Assembly (NCBI GenBank): GCA_035651055.1 | Contig: DASRGK010000109.1 | Coordinates: 3,881-67,880 of the forward strand | Reading direction: 5' to 3' | From: JAFKKF01 sp035651055 | GTDB taxonomy: Bacteria > Pseudomonadota > Alphaproteobacteria > Rhizobiales > Kaistiaceae | DNA length: 64,000 nt | Shown: positions 31,957 through 40,567 of the stretch, in pieces | Layout of the letters: every line of letters starts with the position of its first letter | Position numbering within the stretch: the stretch's first letter is position 1 | Program-made: the position numbers and the translations under genes | Notes under the pieces: model-generated | Database searches by the model: none | The model's input: only the letters and a program-made list of their open reading frames with translations | Told to the model about the DNA's origin: nothing

Positions 31957-34900
31957 CTAGTCGTCGCCCATCGCGATGAGGGACGCGTTGCCGCCGGACG
32001 CCGCCGTGTTGACCGAGATCGCCTGCTCCAGCGAGAATCGCGTCAGATAGTCCGGGCCGCCCGCCTTCGGCCCGGTGCCCGACAGGCCGGAGCCGCCGAA
32101 GGGCTGCGTGCCGACCACCGCGCCGATGATGTTGCGGTTGACGTAGATATTGCCGACCGGCAGCCGCGCGATGACGTGCCCGGCGGTGCGCTCGATGCGG
32201 CTGTGGATGCCGAGGGTGAGGCCGAAGCCGGTCGCCGCTATCGCATCGATCAACAGGTCGAGTTCGGCGGAGCGCCAGCGGACGACGTGGAGGATCGGGC
32301 CGAAGACCTCGCGCGTGAGTTCCCGCGGCGATTTCAGCTCGATGATGTGGGGCGCGACGAAGCAGCCTTCGCCGCGCGCGCCGCCGGGCACGGTGCCGGC
32401 GAAGCGGACCGTCGCCGACTTCCGCATCACGGCGACGTGTTCCTCGAGCCCGCCCTTCGCCTCGCCATCGATGATCGGCCCGACATCGGTCGCGGGATCG
32501 GCGGGATCGCCGAGTTGAAGCTCGGCGGCGGCGCCGGCGATCATCTCGATCATACGGTCGGCGACGTCCTCCTGCAGGCAGAGGAGCCTGAGCGCCGAGC
32601 AGCGCTGGCCGGCGGAGCGGAAGGCCGACGAGATCACGTCGTCGGTGACCTGCTCGGGCAGCGCGGTCGCGTCGACGATCATGGCGTTGATACCGCCGGT
32701 CTCAGCGATGAGCGGGACGATCGGCCCCTTCTTGGCGGCGAGCGTGCGGTTGATCGCCCAGGCGACCTCGGTCGAGCCGGTGAAGGCGATGCCGGCCGCG
32801 GCGGGATGCCCGACCAGCGCCGCGCCGACCTTGCCGTCGCCCTGCGCCAGTTGCGCGACCTCGGGCGGGATGCCGGCCTGACGAAGCAGGCGGAAGGCAT
32901 ATTCGGCAACCAGCGGCGTCTGTTCCGCCGGCTTGGCGATGACGGCATTGCCGGCGGCGAGCGCCGCGGTGACCTGCCCAAGGAAGATCGCGAGCGGGAA
33001 GTTCCACGGCGAGATGCAGACGAATACGCCGCGCCCGCGCCGGATGAGCACATCGCGCTCGCCGGTCGGACCGGGCATCACCGTTTCGGCGAAGAGGCGC
33101 CGGGCCTCGGCGGCATAGTAGCGGCAGAAATCGACGGCCTCGCGAACCTCGGCGATGCCGTCGACCAGCGTCTTGCCGCCCTCCGCGGCGAGGATCGATA
33201 CGAGGCCGTCGCGTTCGGCTTCGAGGAGGTCGGCGAGCCGTTCCAAGGCCGCGGCGCGTTCTGCGGCGGGCTTGCCTGACCAGTCCGGAAAGGCGCGCCG
33301 CCCGGTCTCCATCAGTCCGTCCACCGCCGCCGGATCGGTCTCGACCACCCTCCCGACGACCGTCCTGCCATCGACCGGGCTGACGACGGCGCGGCCGGAC
33401 CCCGCCGTCAGCGGCGCCTTCTTCCGTCGCCCGGCGATGCCCGCGACCAGCGCCTCCAGTTCACTGCGGTGGCCGAATTCCATGCCACGCGAGTTCTGCC
33501 GCACCGGCCGGTAGAGATCGGCGGGGAGCGGAATGCGGGCATTCCGGACCCGCTCGCCCCGGCCGAGCACATCGGCGGGCCGCCGCAGGAGCGTCTCGAC
33601 CGGCACGTCGCGGTCGCCGGCAATGGCGACGAACGAGGAGTTGGCGCCGTTCTCGAGGAGCCGCCGGACGAGATAGGCGAGCAGGTCGCGGTGGCCGCCG
33701 ACCGGCGCGTAGATACGGCACGGAATGCCGTCTTCGGCGACCGCTTCGTAAAGAGGCTCGCCCATGCCGTGGAGGCGCTGGAACTCGTAGCCGCCGGTCA
33801 CGCCGGCCAGTTCGACGATGGTGGCGACGGTCAGCGCATTGTGGCTGGCGAATTGCGGATAGAGGCGCGGCCGCGCGGCGAGCAGCTTGTGGGCAGCGGC
33901 GAGGTAGCTCTGGTCGGTCGCGGCCTTCCGCGTGAAGACCGGGTAGTCGTCAAGGCCGCGCTCCTGCGCGCGCTTCACCTCGGTGTCCCAGTAGGCGCCC
34001 TTCACCAGCCGTACCATCATGCGCCGCGACAGCGCCCCGGCGAGCGCGTCGCTCCAGGCGATGACGTTCTGTGCCCGCTTGCCGTAGGCCTGGACGGCGA
34101 GGCCGAACCCGTCCCAGCCGGCGAGCGAGGGATCGGCGAAGGCCGCGCCGATCACTTCCAGCGACAATTCGAGCCGGTCCGCCTCCTCGGCGTCGACGGT
34201 GAAGTTGAGGTCGTGGGCCTTGGCGGCGCGGGCGAGGTCGAGGAGCGCCGGCACGAGTTCGCGCAGCACGCGCTCGCGGTTGACCGCCTCGTAGCGCGGA
34301 TGGAGCGCCGACAGCTTCACCGATATGCCCGGCCGGTCGGGCAATGCGCTGTCGCCCGCCGCCGCGCCGATGGCCGCGATAGCCGAGGCGTAGGCGGCGA
34401 AGTAGCGCTCGGCATCGGCCCTCGTCCGCGCCCCTTCGCCCAACATGTCGTAGGAATGCCGGAAGCCGCGCGCCTCGCTCGCCCGCGCCCGGCGGAGCGC
34501 GTCGGCGATCGTCTCGCCGAGGACGAAGTGGTGGCCGAGGACGCGCATCGCCCGCTTCGTCGCGGTCCGCACGGCCGGCCGGCCGAGCCGGCGGACGAGG
34601 CCGGCAATCAGTCCGTCGGGGCTCGTTCCCGGATCGACGATGCGGCTCGACAGGCCGAGCGCCCAGGTCGAGGCCAGCACGAACCAGGTGTCCGCCGCGG
34701 CGGAATGCTCGCGCCAGTCGCCGCCGCCGAGCTTGTCCTCGATCAGCCGGTCCTGCGTGGCCGCATCGGGCACGCGGAGGAGCGCCTCGGCCAAAACCAT
34801 CAGCGCCAGGCCCTCCGGCGTCGACAGGCCGAACTCGCGCAGGAAATCGTCGAGCCCGCCGATCAGTCCGGAATGTCCGCGGATCGCTGCGATATAGCGC

Positions 34901-35031
34901 CGCGCCCGGGTGTCGATACGGAGCTCGGCGAGGTTGTCGGTCGCGGTCTCGGCGATGAAGCGGCGGATCAGCGCCGCGTCGTCCGGCGCGTAAGGCGGGT
35001 CGAAAACCGGCAGAGCGGGAGGCGCATCCAT
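31957..35031 (-). CDS. putA: Bifunctional proline dehydrogenase / glutamate-semialdehyde dehydrogenase
   Basis: This 1024-residue protein oxidises proline to glutamate in two steps. The FAD-dependent proline dehydrogenase half (about 80-480) has ISVKLSALHPRYE and MVRLVKGAYWDTE. The NAD-dependent aldehyde dehydrogenase half (about 540-1000) has SPWNFPLAIFLGQ, GSTEVAWAI, ETGGINAMIVD and the catalytic Cys in SAGQRCSALR. It lacks the N-terminal ribbon-helix-helix domain of enterobacterial PutA, so it is the short, purely catalytic form and must be regulated by another factor. A LivH-type permease gene ends 15 bp upstream on the same strand. Confidence 0.96.
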   Translation of the reverse strand: MDAPPALPVFDPPYAPDDAALIRRFIAETATDNLAELRIDTRARRYIAAIRGHSGLIGGLDDFLREFGLSTPEGLALMVLAEALLRVPDAATQDRLIEDKLGGGDWREHSAAADTWFVLASTWALGLSSRIVDPGTSPDGLIAGLVRRLGRPAVRTATKRAMRVLGHHFVLGETIADALRRARASEARGFRHSYDMLGEGARTRADAERYFAAYASAIAAIGAAAGDSALPDRPGISVKLSALHPRYEAVNRERVLRELVPALLDLARAAKAHDLNFTVDAEEADRLELSLEVIGAAFADPSLAGWDGFGLAVQAYGKRAQNVIAWSDALAGALSRRMMVRLVKGAYWDTEVKRAQERGLDDYPVFTRKAATDQSYLAAAHKLLAARPRLYPQFASHNALTVATIVELAGVTGGYEFQRLHGMGEPLYEAVAEDGIPCRIYAPVGGHRDLLAYLVRRLLENGANSSFVAIAGDRDVPVETLLRRPADVLGRGERVRNARIPLPADLYRPVRQNSRGMEFGHRSELEALVAGIAGRRKKAPLTAGSGRAVVSPVDGRTVVGRVVETDPAAVDGLMETGRRAFPDWSGKPAAERAAALERLADLLEAERDGLVSILAAEGGKTLVDGIAEVREAVDFCRYYAAEARRLFAETVMPGPTGERDVLIRRGRGVFVCISPWNFPLAIFLGQVTAALAAGNAVIAKPAEQTPLVAEYAFRLLRQAGIPPEVAQLAQGDGKVGAALVGHPAAAGIAFTGSTEVAWAINRTLAAKKGPIVPLIAETGGINAMIVDATALPEQVTDDVISSAFRSAGQRCSALRLLCLQEDVADRMIEMIAGAAAELQLGDPADPATDVGPIIDGEAKGGLEEHVAVMRKSATVRFAGTVPGGARGEGCFVAPHIIELKSPRELTREVFGPILHVVRWRSAELDLLIDAIAATGFGLTLGIHSRIERTAGHVIARLPVGNIYVNRNIIGAVVGTQPFGGSGLSGTGPKAGGPDYLTRFSLEQAISVNTAASGGNASLIAMGDD

Positions 35032-35046
35032 CGGGCCGATCCTACC

Positions 35047-36012
35047 TCAGACCCGCTCCTGCTGCTGCCAGCGCGGCGCAAACAATCCGGCCGGCCGGGC
35101 GATGAGGAGCGCCGTCAATGCGAGGAAGCTCGCCACGTCGCGGTAGTCGCCGGCGAGGTAGCCGGACCACATCGCTTCGAAGAAGCCGAGGACGAAGGCG
35201 CCGGCGATGGCGCCGCCGAGCGAATTGAGGCCGCCGATGACGGCGACGTAGAGCGCCTTGAGGCCAAGCACGGTCCCCATCCAGAAGGCGACGTTGCCGT
35301 AATAGATCGCGATCATCACGCCGGCCGCGGCGGCATAGGCCGAGCCGATGACCATGGTTCCGATCAGCACCGGCCTGGTATCGACGCCGAGGAGGCCGAC
35401 CATCTTCAGGTCCTGCGAGCAGGCCCGCCAGATGCGGCCGAAGCGGTGCCAGCGCACCACCAGCGCCAAGAGGACCGCGAGCAGGAAGGCGGCACCGAAG
35501 ACGACCGCCTGGATGATGCTGATCCGGATCGAAAAGGCAGGATCGGGAAACTCGATCAGCGTCCCGGTGAGGATCGGCTTCAGCCACAGGTCCTTGCTGT
35601 TGTTGGCGATCCGCATCGCCTCCTCGAGGACGAGGGCAAGGCCGATCGTGGCGATCAGCATGGCGAGCCGCGCCTTGCCGGCGAGCGGCACGACGACGGT
35701 TCGGCCGATGACCGAGCCGAGCGCCGCGGTGCCGAGGATGGCATAGGGGATGGCGAAGAGGATCACCGCCAGCGGGAAGTCCCAGGAGGCGGTGATCGCG
35801 GCTACCCCGCCGACGGTGAGGTAGGCGCCCCACATGGCGATGCCGCCGAACGCGAGGTTGATGCGGTCGGCGACGCCGTGGACCAGCACATAGGCGACGG
35901 CAAGGAGAGCGTAGAAGCAGCTCACCTGGACCGCGTTGATGCATTGCTGCAGGAAGTAGAGCCAGCTCAACCTGTCCGACCATGCTTGCGGCGAGGATTG
36001 CCGCGGCAGCAC
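35047..36012 (-). CDS. Orphan branched-chain amino-acid ABC permease (LivH type)
   Basis: This protein of about 321 residues has about eight membrane helices. GVADRINLAFGGIAMWGAY and the EAA-region FGRIWRACSQDLKMVGLLGVDT place it in the LivH family of branched-chain or related amino-acid permeases. No LivM, ATP-binding or binding-protein gene is nearby. It lies just upstream of putA, and a role in bringing in proline or similar amino acids is a reasonable inference. The start is ambiguous (GTG 36012 or TTG 35970). Confidence 0.82.
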   Translation of the reverse strand: MLPRQSSPQAWSDRLSWLYFLQQCINAVQVSCFYALLAVAYVLVHGVADRINLAFGGIAMWGAYLTVGGVAAITASWDFPLAVILFAIPYAILGTAALGSVIGRTVVVPLAGKARLAMLIATIGLALVLEEAMRIANNSKDLWLKPILTGTLIEFPDPAFSIRISIIQAVVFGAAFLLAVLLALVVRWHRFGRIWRACSQDLKMVGLLGVDTRPVLIGTMVIGSAYAAAAGVMIAIYYGNVAFWMGTVLGLKALYVAVIGGLNSLGGAIAGAFVLGFFEAMWSGYLAGDYRDVASFLALTALLIARPAGLFAPRWQQQERV

Positions 36013-36056
36013 GATTAGCCTATCCCGCCCCGAGGACGAAACGGAGCGTCACCGCC

Positions 36057-36521
36057 ATGATCCTTCGCCGGCTTTTCGTGCTCTTCGCCGGACTCGTTTT
36101 GCTTGCCGCCTGCTCGGAGAAGAGCGAGTCGCCCTATATCGAGATTCGCGGCGGCGGGTTCCTGTTCAACTACCGCCTGGCGGAAGCGACCGCCGGCTTC
36201 GTCGCAGTGCCGCTGAAGCCCCTGCCCGACGGCGCCGCGATCGAGGCGAGCTTCGAGAATCCGGCCGGCGGCGCGCCGCTCACCATGCGCCAGGCGGCTT
36301 CCGCCAGCCAGAAGATGTTCGAGTTCACCACCCCGCCGCTCACCGGCGTGGTCAAGGACAAGCAATACGCCCTGACCGTGAAGCTCGTCGGGGCCGACGG
36401 CAAGATCCTGCAGGAGATCCACAAGACGCTGAAGTCGGACCTCGACCAGTCGGTGCTGCCGGCGAAGCCGCCGACGATCGGGCCGGGCTATGCGCCCAAC
36501 CCGGATGCGGAGAAGCCGTAG
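36057..36521 (+). CDS. Small lipoprotein of unknown function
   Basis: This 154-residue protein begins MILRRLFVLFAGLVLLAACSE, a signal peptide with a lipobox (LLAAC), so it should be anchored to a membrane after cleavage at Cys19. The mature part is mixed charge with Pro-rich segments near its end (AKPPTIGPGYAPNP). I do not recognise a family. ATG 36057 is chosen because upstream residues would block lipoprotein processing. It is divergent from the LivH-type gene and converges with the AHSA1 gene. Confidence 0.75.
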   Translation: MILRRLFVLFAGLVLLAACSEKSESPYIEIRGGGFLFNYRLAEATAGFVAVPLKPLPDGAAIEASFENPAGGAPLTMRQAASASQKMFEFTTPPLTGVVKDKQYALTVKLVGADGKILQEIHKTLKSDLDQSVLPAKPPTIGPGYAPNPDAEKP

Positions 36522-36524
36522 CGC

Positions 36525-37022
36525 TCAGCGCGCCGGGGGAGGCGCCGCCAGCACTTCGTCGAGCCGGTCGTAGCTCCGCCTGACGCCCTGCTCCATGCCG
36601 GAGGCGAGCGCGCCGTCGCGCGCCTCGCGCGTCGCGTAGCTGGTGACGATGGTGACCGTCGTGACGCCGCCGGACTCCTCGAAGGTGGTCGTGTTCACCG
36701 CCTCGCCCGGATACCACGGCTCGTCGAAGCGCTCGGTGGCGACCATGCGTGCGGGCCGGGCGATTTCGCGGAAGGTCCCGCCCATCCCCATCGTCCTGCC
36801 GTCGGCGTCGTTCTTCCAGACATAGCGATAGGCACCGCCGACGCGAAGATCGATGTCGCAGACCGGCATCGACCAGCCGTCCGGACCGAGGAGCCATTGA
36901 CGGATGTAGCGCGGCTCGGTCCACGCCTCGAAGACCATTTTGCGCGGTGCCGCAAAGGCGCGGACGATTTCAATCTCGCGCTCGCCGCGTGCCGTGACCT
37001 TGAATCCACCGGGTGCGTTCAT
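36525..37022 (-). CDS. SRPBCC/AHSA1-family protein
   Basis: This 165-residue protein has the START-like fold signature FAAPRKMVFEAWTEPRYIRQWLLGP and the C-terminal helix YATREARDGALASGMEQGVRRSYDRLDEVL. Members bind hydrophobic ligands, and their cellular role is usually unknown. Its ATG follows the arsR stop by two bases, and this ArsR-AHSA1 gene pair is common. The frame is open far upstream, but the upstream part is the shadow of arsR. Confidence 0.9.
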   Translation of the reverse strand: MNAPGGFKVTARGEREIEIVRAFAAPRKMVFEAWTEPRYIRQWLLGPDGWSMPVCDIDLRVGGAYRYVWKNDADGRTMGMGGTFREIARPARMVATERFDEPWYPGEAVNTTTFEESGGVTTVTIVTSYATREARDGALASGMEQGVRRSYDRLDEVLAAPPPAR

Positions 37023-37024
37023 CT

Positions 37025-37384
37025 TCACTTCTCCTTCGATTTCGAAGCCGGCTTCCTGCCGGCCTTCATCTCTTCCAGAACCGCGTCCAGCCGGCCGAAG
37101 CTCGGCTCCCAGAAGCGGCGGTACGCCTCGATCCATCCCGCCGCTTCGGCGAGCGGCCGCGCCTCCAGCCGGCAGGGCCGGCGCTGGCCTTCGCGGCCGC
37201 GCGAGATGAGACCCGCGCTCTCCAGAACCTTCAGGTGCTTCGATATTGCCGGCTGGCTCATCGCGAAGGGCCGGGCGAGGTCGTTGACCGAGGCCTCGCC
37301 CAGCGCCAGGCGGGCGAGGATCGCGCGCCGGGTCGGATCGGCAAGCGCGGCGAAGGTGGTGTCGAGGTGTGCGGCGGATGGCAT
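37025..37384 (-). CDS. ArsR-family transcriptional regulator
   Basis: This 119-residue winged-helix protein has the region FAALADPTRRAILARLALGE and the recognition helix QPAISKHLKVLESAGLI. No metal-binding Cys pair (as in ArsR/SmtB) is present, consistent with the AHSA1-linked subfamily that does not sense metals in a known way. It should repress its own two-gene operon through the nested palindromes just upstream. Confidence 0.92.
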   Translation of the reverse strand: MPSAAHLDTTFAALADPTRRAILARLALGEASVNDLARPFAMSQPAISKHLKVLESAGLISRGREGQRRPCRLEARPLAEAAGWIEAYRRFWEPSFGRLDAVLEEMKAGRKPASKSKEK

Positions 37385-37388
37385 GATC

Positions 37389-37422
37389 CATAACCGTCCA
37401 GTTCTATAACTGTTTGGTTATG
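37389..37422. promoter_or_regulatory. Nested inverted repeats, probable ArsR operator
   Basis: CATAACC (37389-37395) and GGTTATG (37416-37422) are perfect 7-bp outer arms. Inside them, CAGTT (37399-37403) and AACTG (37408-37412) form inner arms around CTAT. The structure begins five bases before the arsR start codon and fits a dimeric repressor site covering the promoter. Confidence 0.65.
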
Positions 37423-37448
37423 TATAGCGCCTGCGCCGGCGCGTCAAG

Positions 37449-37473
37449 AAAAAAAGGGCGCCGCGCGGCGCCC
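37449..37473 (-). terminator. Rho-independent terminator of the sugar isomerase gene
   Basis: GGGCGCC (37456-37462) and GGCGCCC (37467-37473) form a perfect 7-bp stem with a GCGC loop. On the minus strand it is followed directly by seven T residues (37455-37449). It lies 30 bases after the stop of the gene at 37503-38351. Confidence 0.85.
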
Positions 37474-37502
37474 TCTTCCCTGTCCCCGTTGGGGGGGCCG
37501 CC

Positions 37503-38351
37503 TCAGGCGGCGTCCCAGCCCTTCCGGATCAGCTTGTAGCCGTCGCGATAGACCTCTTCCGGCGTCTTCGACAGGTCGCGCCAGATCTTGGTCGCGGCGC
37601 CGAGCGCCGGCAGCGCGCGGCCGAACGACTCGATGGTCAGCCAGTTGTCGTAGCCGGCCTTCTTCAGCGCCTTGAAGGTCTTCGCCCACGGCACGTGGCC
37701 GCGGCCGGGAACGCCGCGGTCGTTTTCCGAGATGTGGACGTGGATGACGTTCTTCGCGTTCCGGGTATAGGCGCCGACGGGGTCCTGCTCGTCGATGTTG
37801 GCGTGGAAGGTGTCGTACATCGTCTTGATCGCCGGGTGGTCGACGTATTCGACGTAGCGGTTGAGGTCGTCCATGGTGTTGGCGAAGTAGCACTCGAAGC
37901 GGTTGACGGCCTCGAGCGCGATGCGGACGCCGCGCTTCAGCGCCGCCTCGCCGACCTTGAGGTGGACTTCCTTGGCGCGCTTCCGCTCCTCGTCGGTCGG
38001 CGGATTGCCGGAGAAGACCCCGAGCGTCTGGTGGAGCGGCCCGCCGACGACCTTGCCGCCGAAGGCTTCGGTGCAGTCGAGCACCCAGGTGAGATACTTC
38101 ACCGCGTTCCTGCGCACCGCCTTGTCGGGCGAGATCGGGTTGGCGTCGAGCGACTGGACGATGGCGATGCCGTTCGCCTCCAGCCCCTCGTCGTCGAGCC
38201 ACTTCTTGATCTTGCGGAAATGCGCCGGCTTCCCTTCGAAGATCGGCACCTCGACGCCGTCGTAGCCGGTCTTCTTGATGTCGGCGAGAAGGTGCCGGTG
38301 ATCCTCCGTGACGTGCGTCGTCCAGAGCATCATGTCGAAGCCGATCTTCAT
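37503..38351 (-). CDS. Sugar phosphate isomerase/epimerase (TIM barrel, AP endonuclease 2 fold)
   Basis: This 282-residue protein has the xylose-isomerase-like TIM barrel pattern: KIGFDMMLWTTHV at the start, GVEVPIFEG, IALEAVNRFECYF with its metal-binding Glu, MYDTFHANIDEQ and VIHVHISENDRGVPG. The family epimerises or isomerises keto-sugars such as tagatose and psicose; the exact substrate is open. ATG 38351 follows GGGAGCG. It has its own terminator and stands alone as a single-gene unit. Confidence 0.87.
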   Translation of the reverse strand: MKIGFDMMLWTTHVTEDHRHLLADIKKTGYDGVEVPIFEGKPAHFRKIKKWLDDEGLEANGIAIVQSLDANPISPDKAVRRNAVKYLTWVLDCTEAFGGKVVGGPLHQTLGVFSGNPPTDEERKRAKEVHLKVGEAALKRGVRIALEAVNRFECYFANTMDDLNRYVEYVDHPAIKTMYDTFHANIDEQDPVGAYTRNAKNVIHVHISENDRGVPGRGHVPWAKTFKALKKAGYDNWLTIESFGRALPALGAATKIWRDLSKTPEEVYRDGYKLIRKGWDAA

Positions 38352-38485
38352 TTTGGTGCGCTCCCCCGCAGCTGTGTTTCCCGGAACTATAGGCGATGCC
38401 GGTTGGCAGGCGAAGCCGCCGCGGAGCGGCACTGGCACGCACCGTCCGACTCCCCTAATTTCGCGCCAGACGGGAGGACAGGAAG

Positions 38486-38953
38486 ATGGCGGAACTCGAG
38501 GGCCGCTGCGCCTGCGGCGCGGTACGCTACAGCCTTGGCTCGGCGCCGATGTTCGTCCATTGCTGCCACTGCCTCGACTGCCAGCGGCAGACCGGGAGCG
38601 CCTTCGTCCTCAACGCCTTGATCGAGCGCGACCGGGTGCGGCTCCTTTCCGGCGCGACGCACGGGATCCGGGTGCCGACCGATAGCGGCCGGCCGCACGA
38701 AATCCACCGCTGCCCGACCTGCGAGGTGGCGCTCTGGAGCCACTATGGCGGCAACGAAAAGATCGCCTTCGTCCGCATCGGGACGCTGGCGCAGCCCGCG
38801 GCGCTCACGCCGGACGTGCACATCTACACGCGCTCGAAGCAGCCCTGGGTGGTCATCCCGGAGGGTGTGCCGGCATTCGAGGCTTATTACGACTCGAAGA
38901 AGCTCTGGCCGGCGGCAAGTTTGGAGAGACGGAAGGTCGTGATGAGTTTGTAG
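38486..38953 (+). CDS. GFA-family zinc protein
   Basis: This 155-residue protein has the GFA/CENP-V zinc pattern GRCACGAVRYS, HCCHCLDCQRQTGSAF and HRCPTCEVALWS, with Cys positions for two zinc ions. The family is named for glutathione-dependent formaldehyde-activating enzyme, but that activity is doubtful in most members. GGAGG precedes ATG 38486. Its stop lies within the first copy of an inverted repeat, and a repeat-rich gap follows. Confidence 0.9.
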   Translation: MAELEGRCACGAVRYSLGSAPMFVHCCHCLDCQRQTGSAFVLNALIERDRVRLLSGATHGIRVPTDSGRPHEIHRCPTCEVALWSHYGGNEKIAFVRIGTLAQPAALTPDVHIYTRSKQPWVVIPEGVPAFEAYYDSKKLWPAASLERRKVVMSL

Positions 38954-39175
38954 GGTCGGCTGAGGCGCGAAGCGCCGAGCCCACCGAACTCGACACTCCC
39001 GCGATTAATCCGGCTGGGAAATCTCACACTGTCGTTCGTCAGTGTTGCTCAACCATCGAGGTCCTGGGTCTGCAGCGCACCACTTCGTGCTGCGCCGCGC
39101 CCGGGACGACAATTCGCGTTGAAGAGCCGAGCAATAATGGTGGGCACGCGCCTTTTGGCGCTTTACCCACCCTAC
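38950..39175. repeat. Inverted pair of GTAGGGT...GCCCACC repeats flanking a hairpin
   Basis: One copy, GTAGGGTCGGCTGAGG to GCCCACC, occupies 38950-38985. A similar copy in opposite orientation occupies 39139-39175 and carries GTAGGGTGGGTAAAG when read on the minus strand. Both contain GGCGC/GCGCC cores that can fold back. Between them, 39061-39107 is an imperfect hairpin with GCAGCGCAC and GTGCTGC arms. This is the left part of a 435-bp gap without genes, and the repeats are of a type dispersed in alphaproteobacterial chromosomes. Confidence 0.65.
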
Positions 39176-39207
39176 CCAACGGCTGTTTCCTCACACATCT
39201 ACCCGAT

Positions 39208-39343
39208 CGTCCCCGCGCTATGCGGGGACCCAGGCCGGTGCCAGAGCGCGTAGCGTTGGGAAAGGGTGGCGGAGCAATAATCCCCGCAATCTCGCACCGC
39301 GCTTTGCCAGAGCCAGTCTGGGTCCCCGCATGGCGCGGGGACG
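39208..39343. repeat. REP-like inverted repeat doublet A
   Basis: CGTCCCCGCGCTATGCGGGG plus ACCCAG (39208-39233) recurs as an inverted copy at 39318-39343, identical at 25 of 26 positions. Each copy is itself palindromic around its centre. The doublet encloses 84 bp without genes. It lies just after the Gfo/Idh/MocA gene stop (minus strand), where it may help end or protect the transcript. Confidence 0.75.
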
Positions 39344-39388
39344 AGCGGATACGGAATTGAGGTTGAGCGAACGGATGGGCGGGCGTTC

Positions 39389-40555
39389 TTACACCTTCGT
39401 CCAGACGCCCCCGGCCTTGCTCGAGGCGAGCGCGGCCTCGACGAACTCCATCCCGACCAGCCCGTCCTCGACCGTCGGGTAGGTGACACCCGCCTCCGGT
39501 TTCTTCCCGCTGCGCGCAGCCCGGATGGCGCGGGCGATCTCGCTATAGAGGTTGGCGAAGCCTTCGAGGTAGCCCTCGGGGTGGCCGGAGGGCACGCGCG
39601 AGACGCGGCCAGCCTCCGGCCCCGCGCCGGCGCCGGCGCGCGTGATCAGGCGCGGCGTCTGACCGAGCGCGGAGAACCAGAGATAGTTCGGGTCCTCCTG
39701 CCGCCATTCGAGGCCGCCCTTCGAGCCGTAGACGCGGAGCGCGAGGCCGTTCTCGTTGCCGGGCGCGACCTGGCTCGCCCAGAGCATGCCCTTCGCGCCG
39801 CCCTTCCAGCGGAGAAGGATGTTGTTGTTGTCGTCGATGCGGCGGCCCTTGACGAAGGTCGACACGTCGGCCAACAGCGAATCGAGCTTCAGGCCGGTGA
39901 CGAAGCAGGCGAGGTTGTAGGCATGGGTGCCGATGTCGCCGAGCGCGCCGGCGCCCGACTTCTTCGGGTCGGTCCGCCACGCCGCCTGTTTCTGCCCGGT
40001 CTTCTCCAGCGGCTCGCTCAGCCAGTCCTGCGCGTACTCGGCCTGGACGATCCGGATGTCGCCGATCTCGCCGGCCGCGATAATCGCCTTCGCCTGCCGG
40101 ATCATCGGGTAGCCGGTGTAGTTGTGGGTGACGGCGAAAATCTTCTTCGTCCTCTTCGTCAGCGCGACGAGGTCCTTCGCTTCGGCCACGGTCAATGACA
40201 GCGGCTTGTCGCAGATGACGTGGATGCCGGCATTGAGGAAGGCGGTCGCGATCGGCGCGTGCATGTGGTTGGGCGTGACGATCGACACCGCCTCGATGCC
40301 GTCCGCCCGCTTCGCCTCCGCCGCCGCCATTTTCTGATACGAGCCGTAGGACCGGTCGGCGGCGAGGCCGAGTTCCGCCGCGGAAGCCCGCGCCCGCTCC
40401 TTGTCCGCCGACAGCGCGCCGGCGACGAGCACGTAGTTGTCGTCCATGCGGGCGGCGAGCCGGTGCACGGCGCCGATGAAGGCGCCCTGCCCGCCGCCGA
40501 CCATGCCGTAGCGAATGCGGCCGCCCGCAGCGGCGTCGCTCCGTCCCTCAACCAT
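39389..40555 (-). CDS. Gfo/Idh/MocA-family sugar oxidoreductase
   Basis: This 388-residue protein has an N-terminal Rossmann fold (RYGMVGGGQGAFIGAVHR), the NAD-region signature VSIVTPNHMHAPIA, and HVICDKPLSLTVAEA, which carries the conserved Lys-Pro of the family. DIGTHAYNLACFVTG contributes the active-site His. It probably oxidises a sugar, inositol or glycoside derivative. It lies 12 bp downstream of a TIM-barrel isomerase, a standard partner. Start ATG 40555 follows AGGGGAG. Confidence 0.9.
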   Translation of the reverse strand: MVEGRSDAAAGGRIRYGMVGGGQGAFIGAVHRLAARMDDNYVLVAGALSADKERARASAAELGLAADRSYGSYQKMAAAEAKRADGIEAVSIVTPNHMHAPIATAFLNAGIHVICDKPLSLTVAEAKDLVALTKRTKKIFAVTHNYTGYPMIRQAKAIIAAGEIGDIRIVQAEYAQDWLSEPLEKTGQKQAAWRTDPKKSGAGALGDIGTHAYNLACFVTGLKLDSLLADVSTFVKGRRIDDNNNILLRWKGGAKGMLWASQVAPGNENGLALRVYGSKGGLEWRQEDPNYLWFSALGQTPRLITRAGAGAGPEAGRVSRVPSGHPEGYLEGFANLYSEIARAIRAARSGKKPEAGVTYPTVEDGLVGMEFVEAALASSKAGGVWTKV

Positions 40556-40567
40556 CTTCGTCTCCCC

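Noticed and set aside
36525..37391. A single 288-codon frame that would fuse the ArsR region and the AHSA1 protein.
   Set aside because: The first 123 codons are out of frame with the clear ArsR gene. The AHSA1 start at 37022 lies immediately after the arsR stop.
38950..39343. Repeat-rich gap considered as a CRISPR array.
   Set aside because: The repeats are inverted pairs of different families with no regular spacer length, and no cas genes are near.
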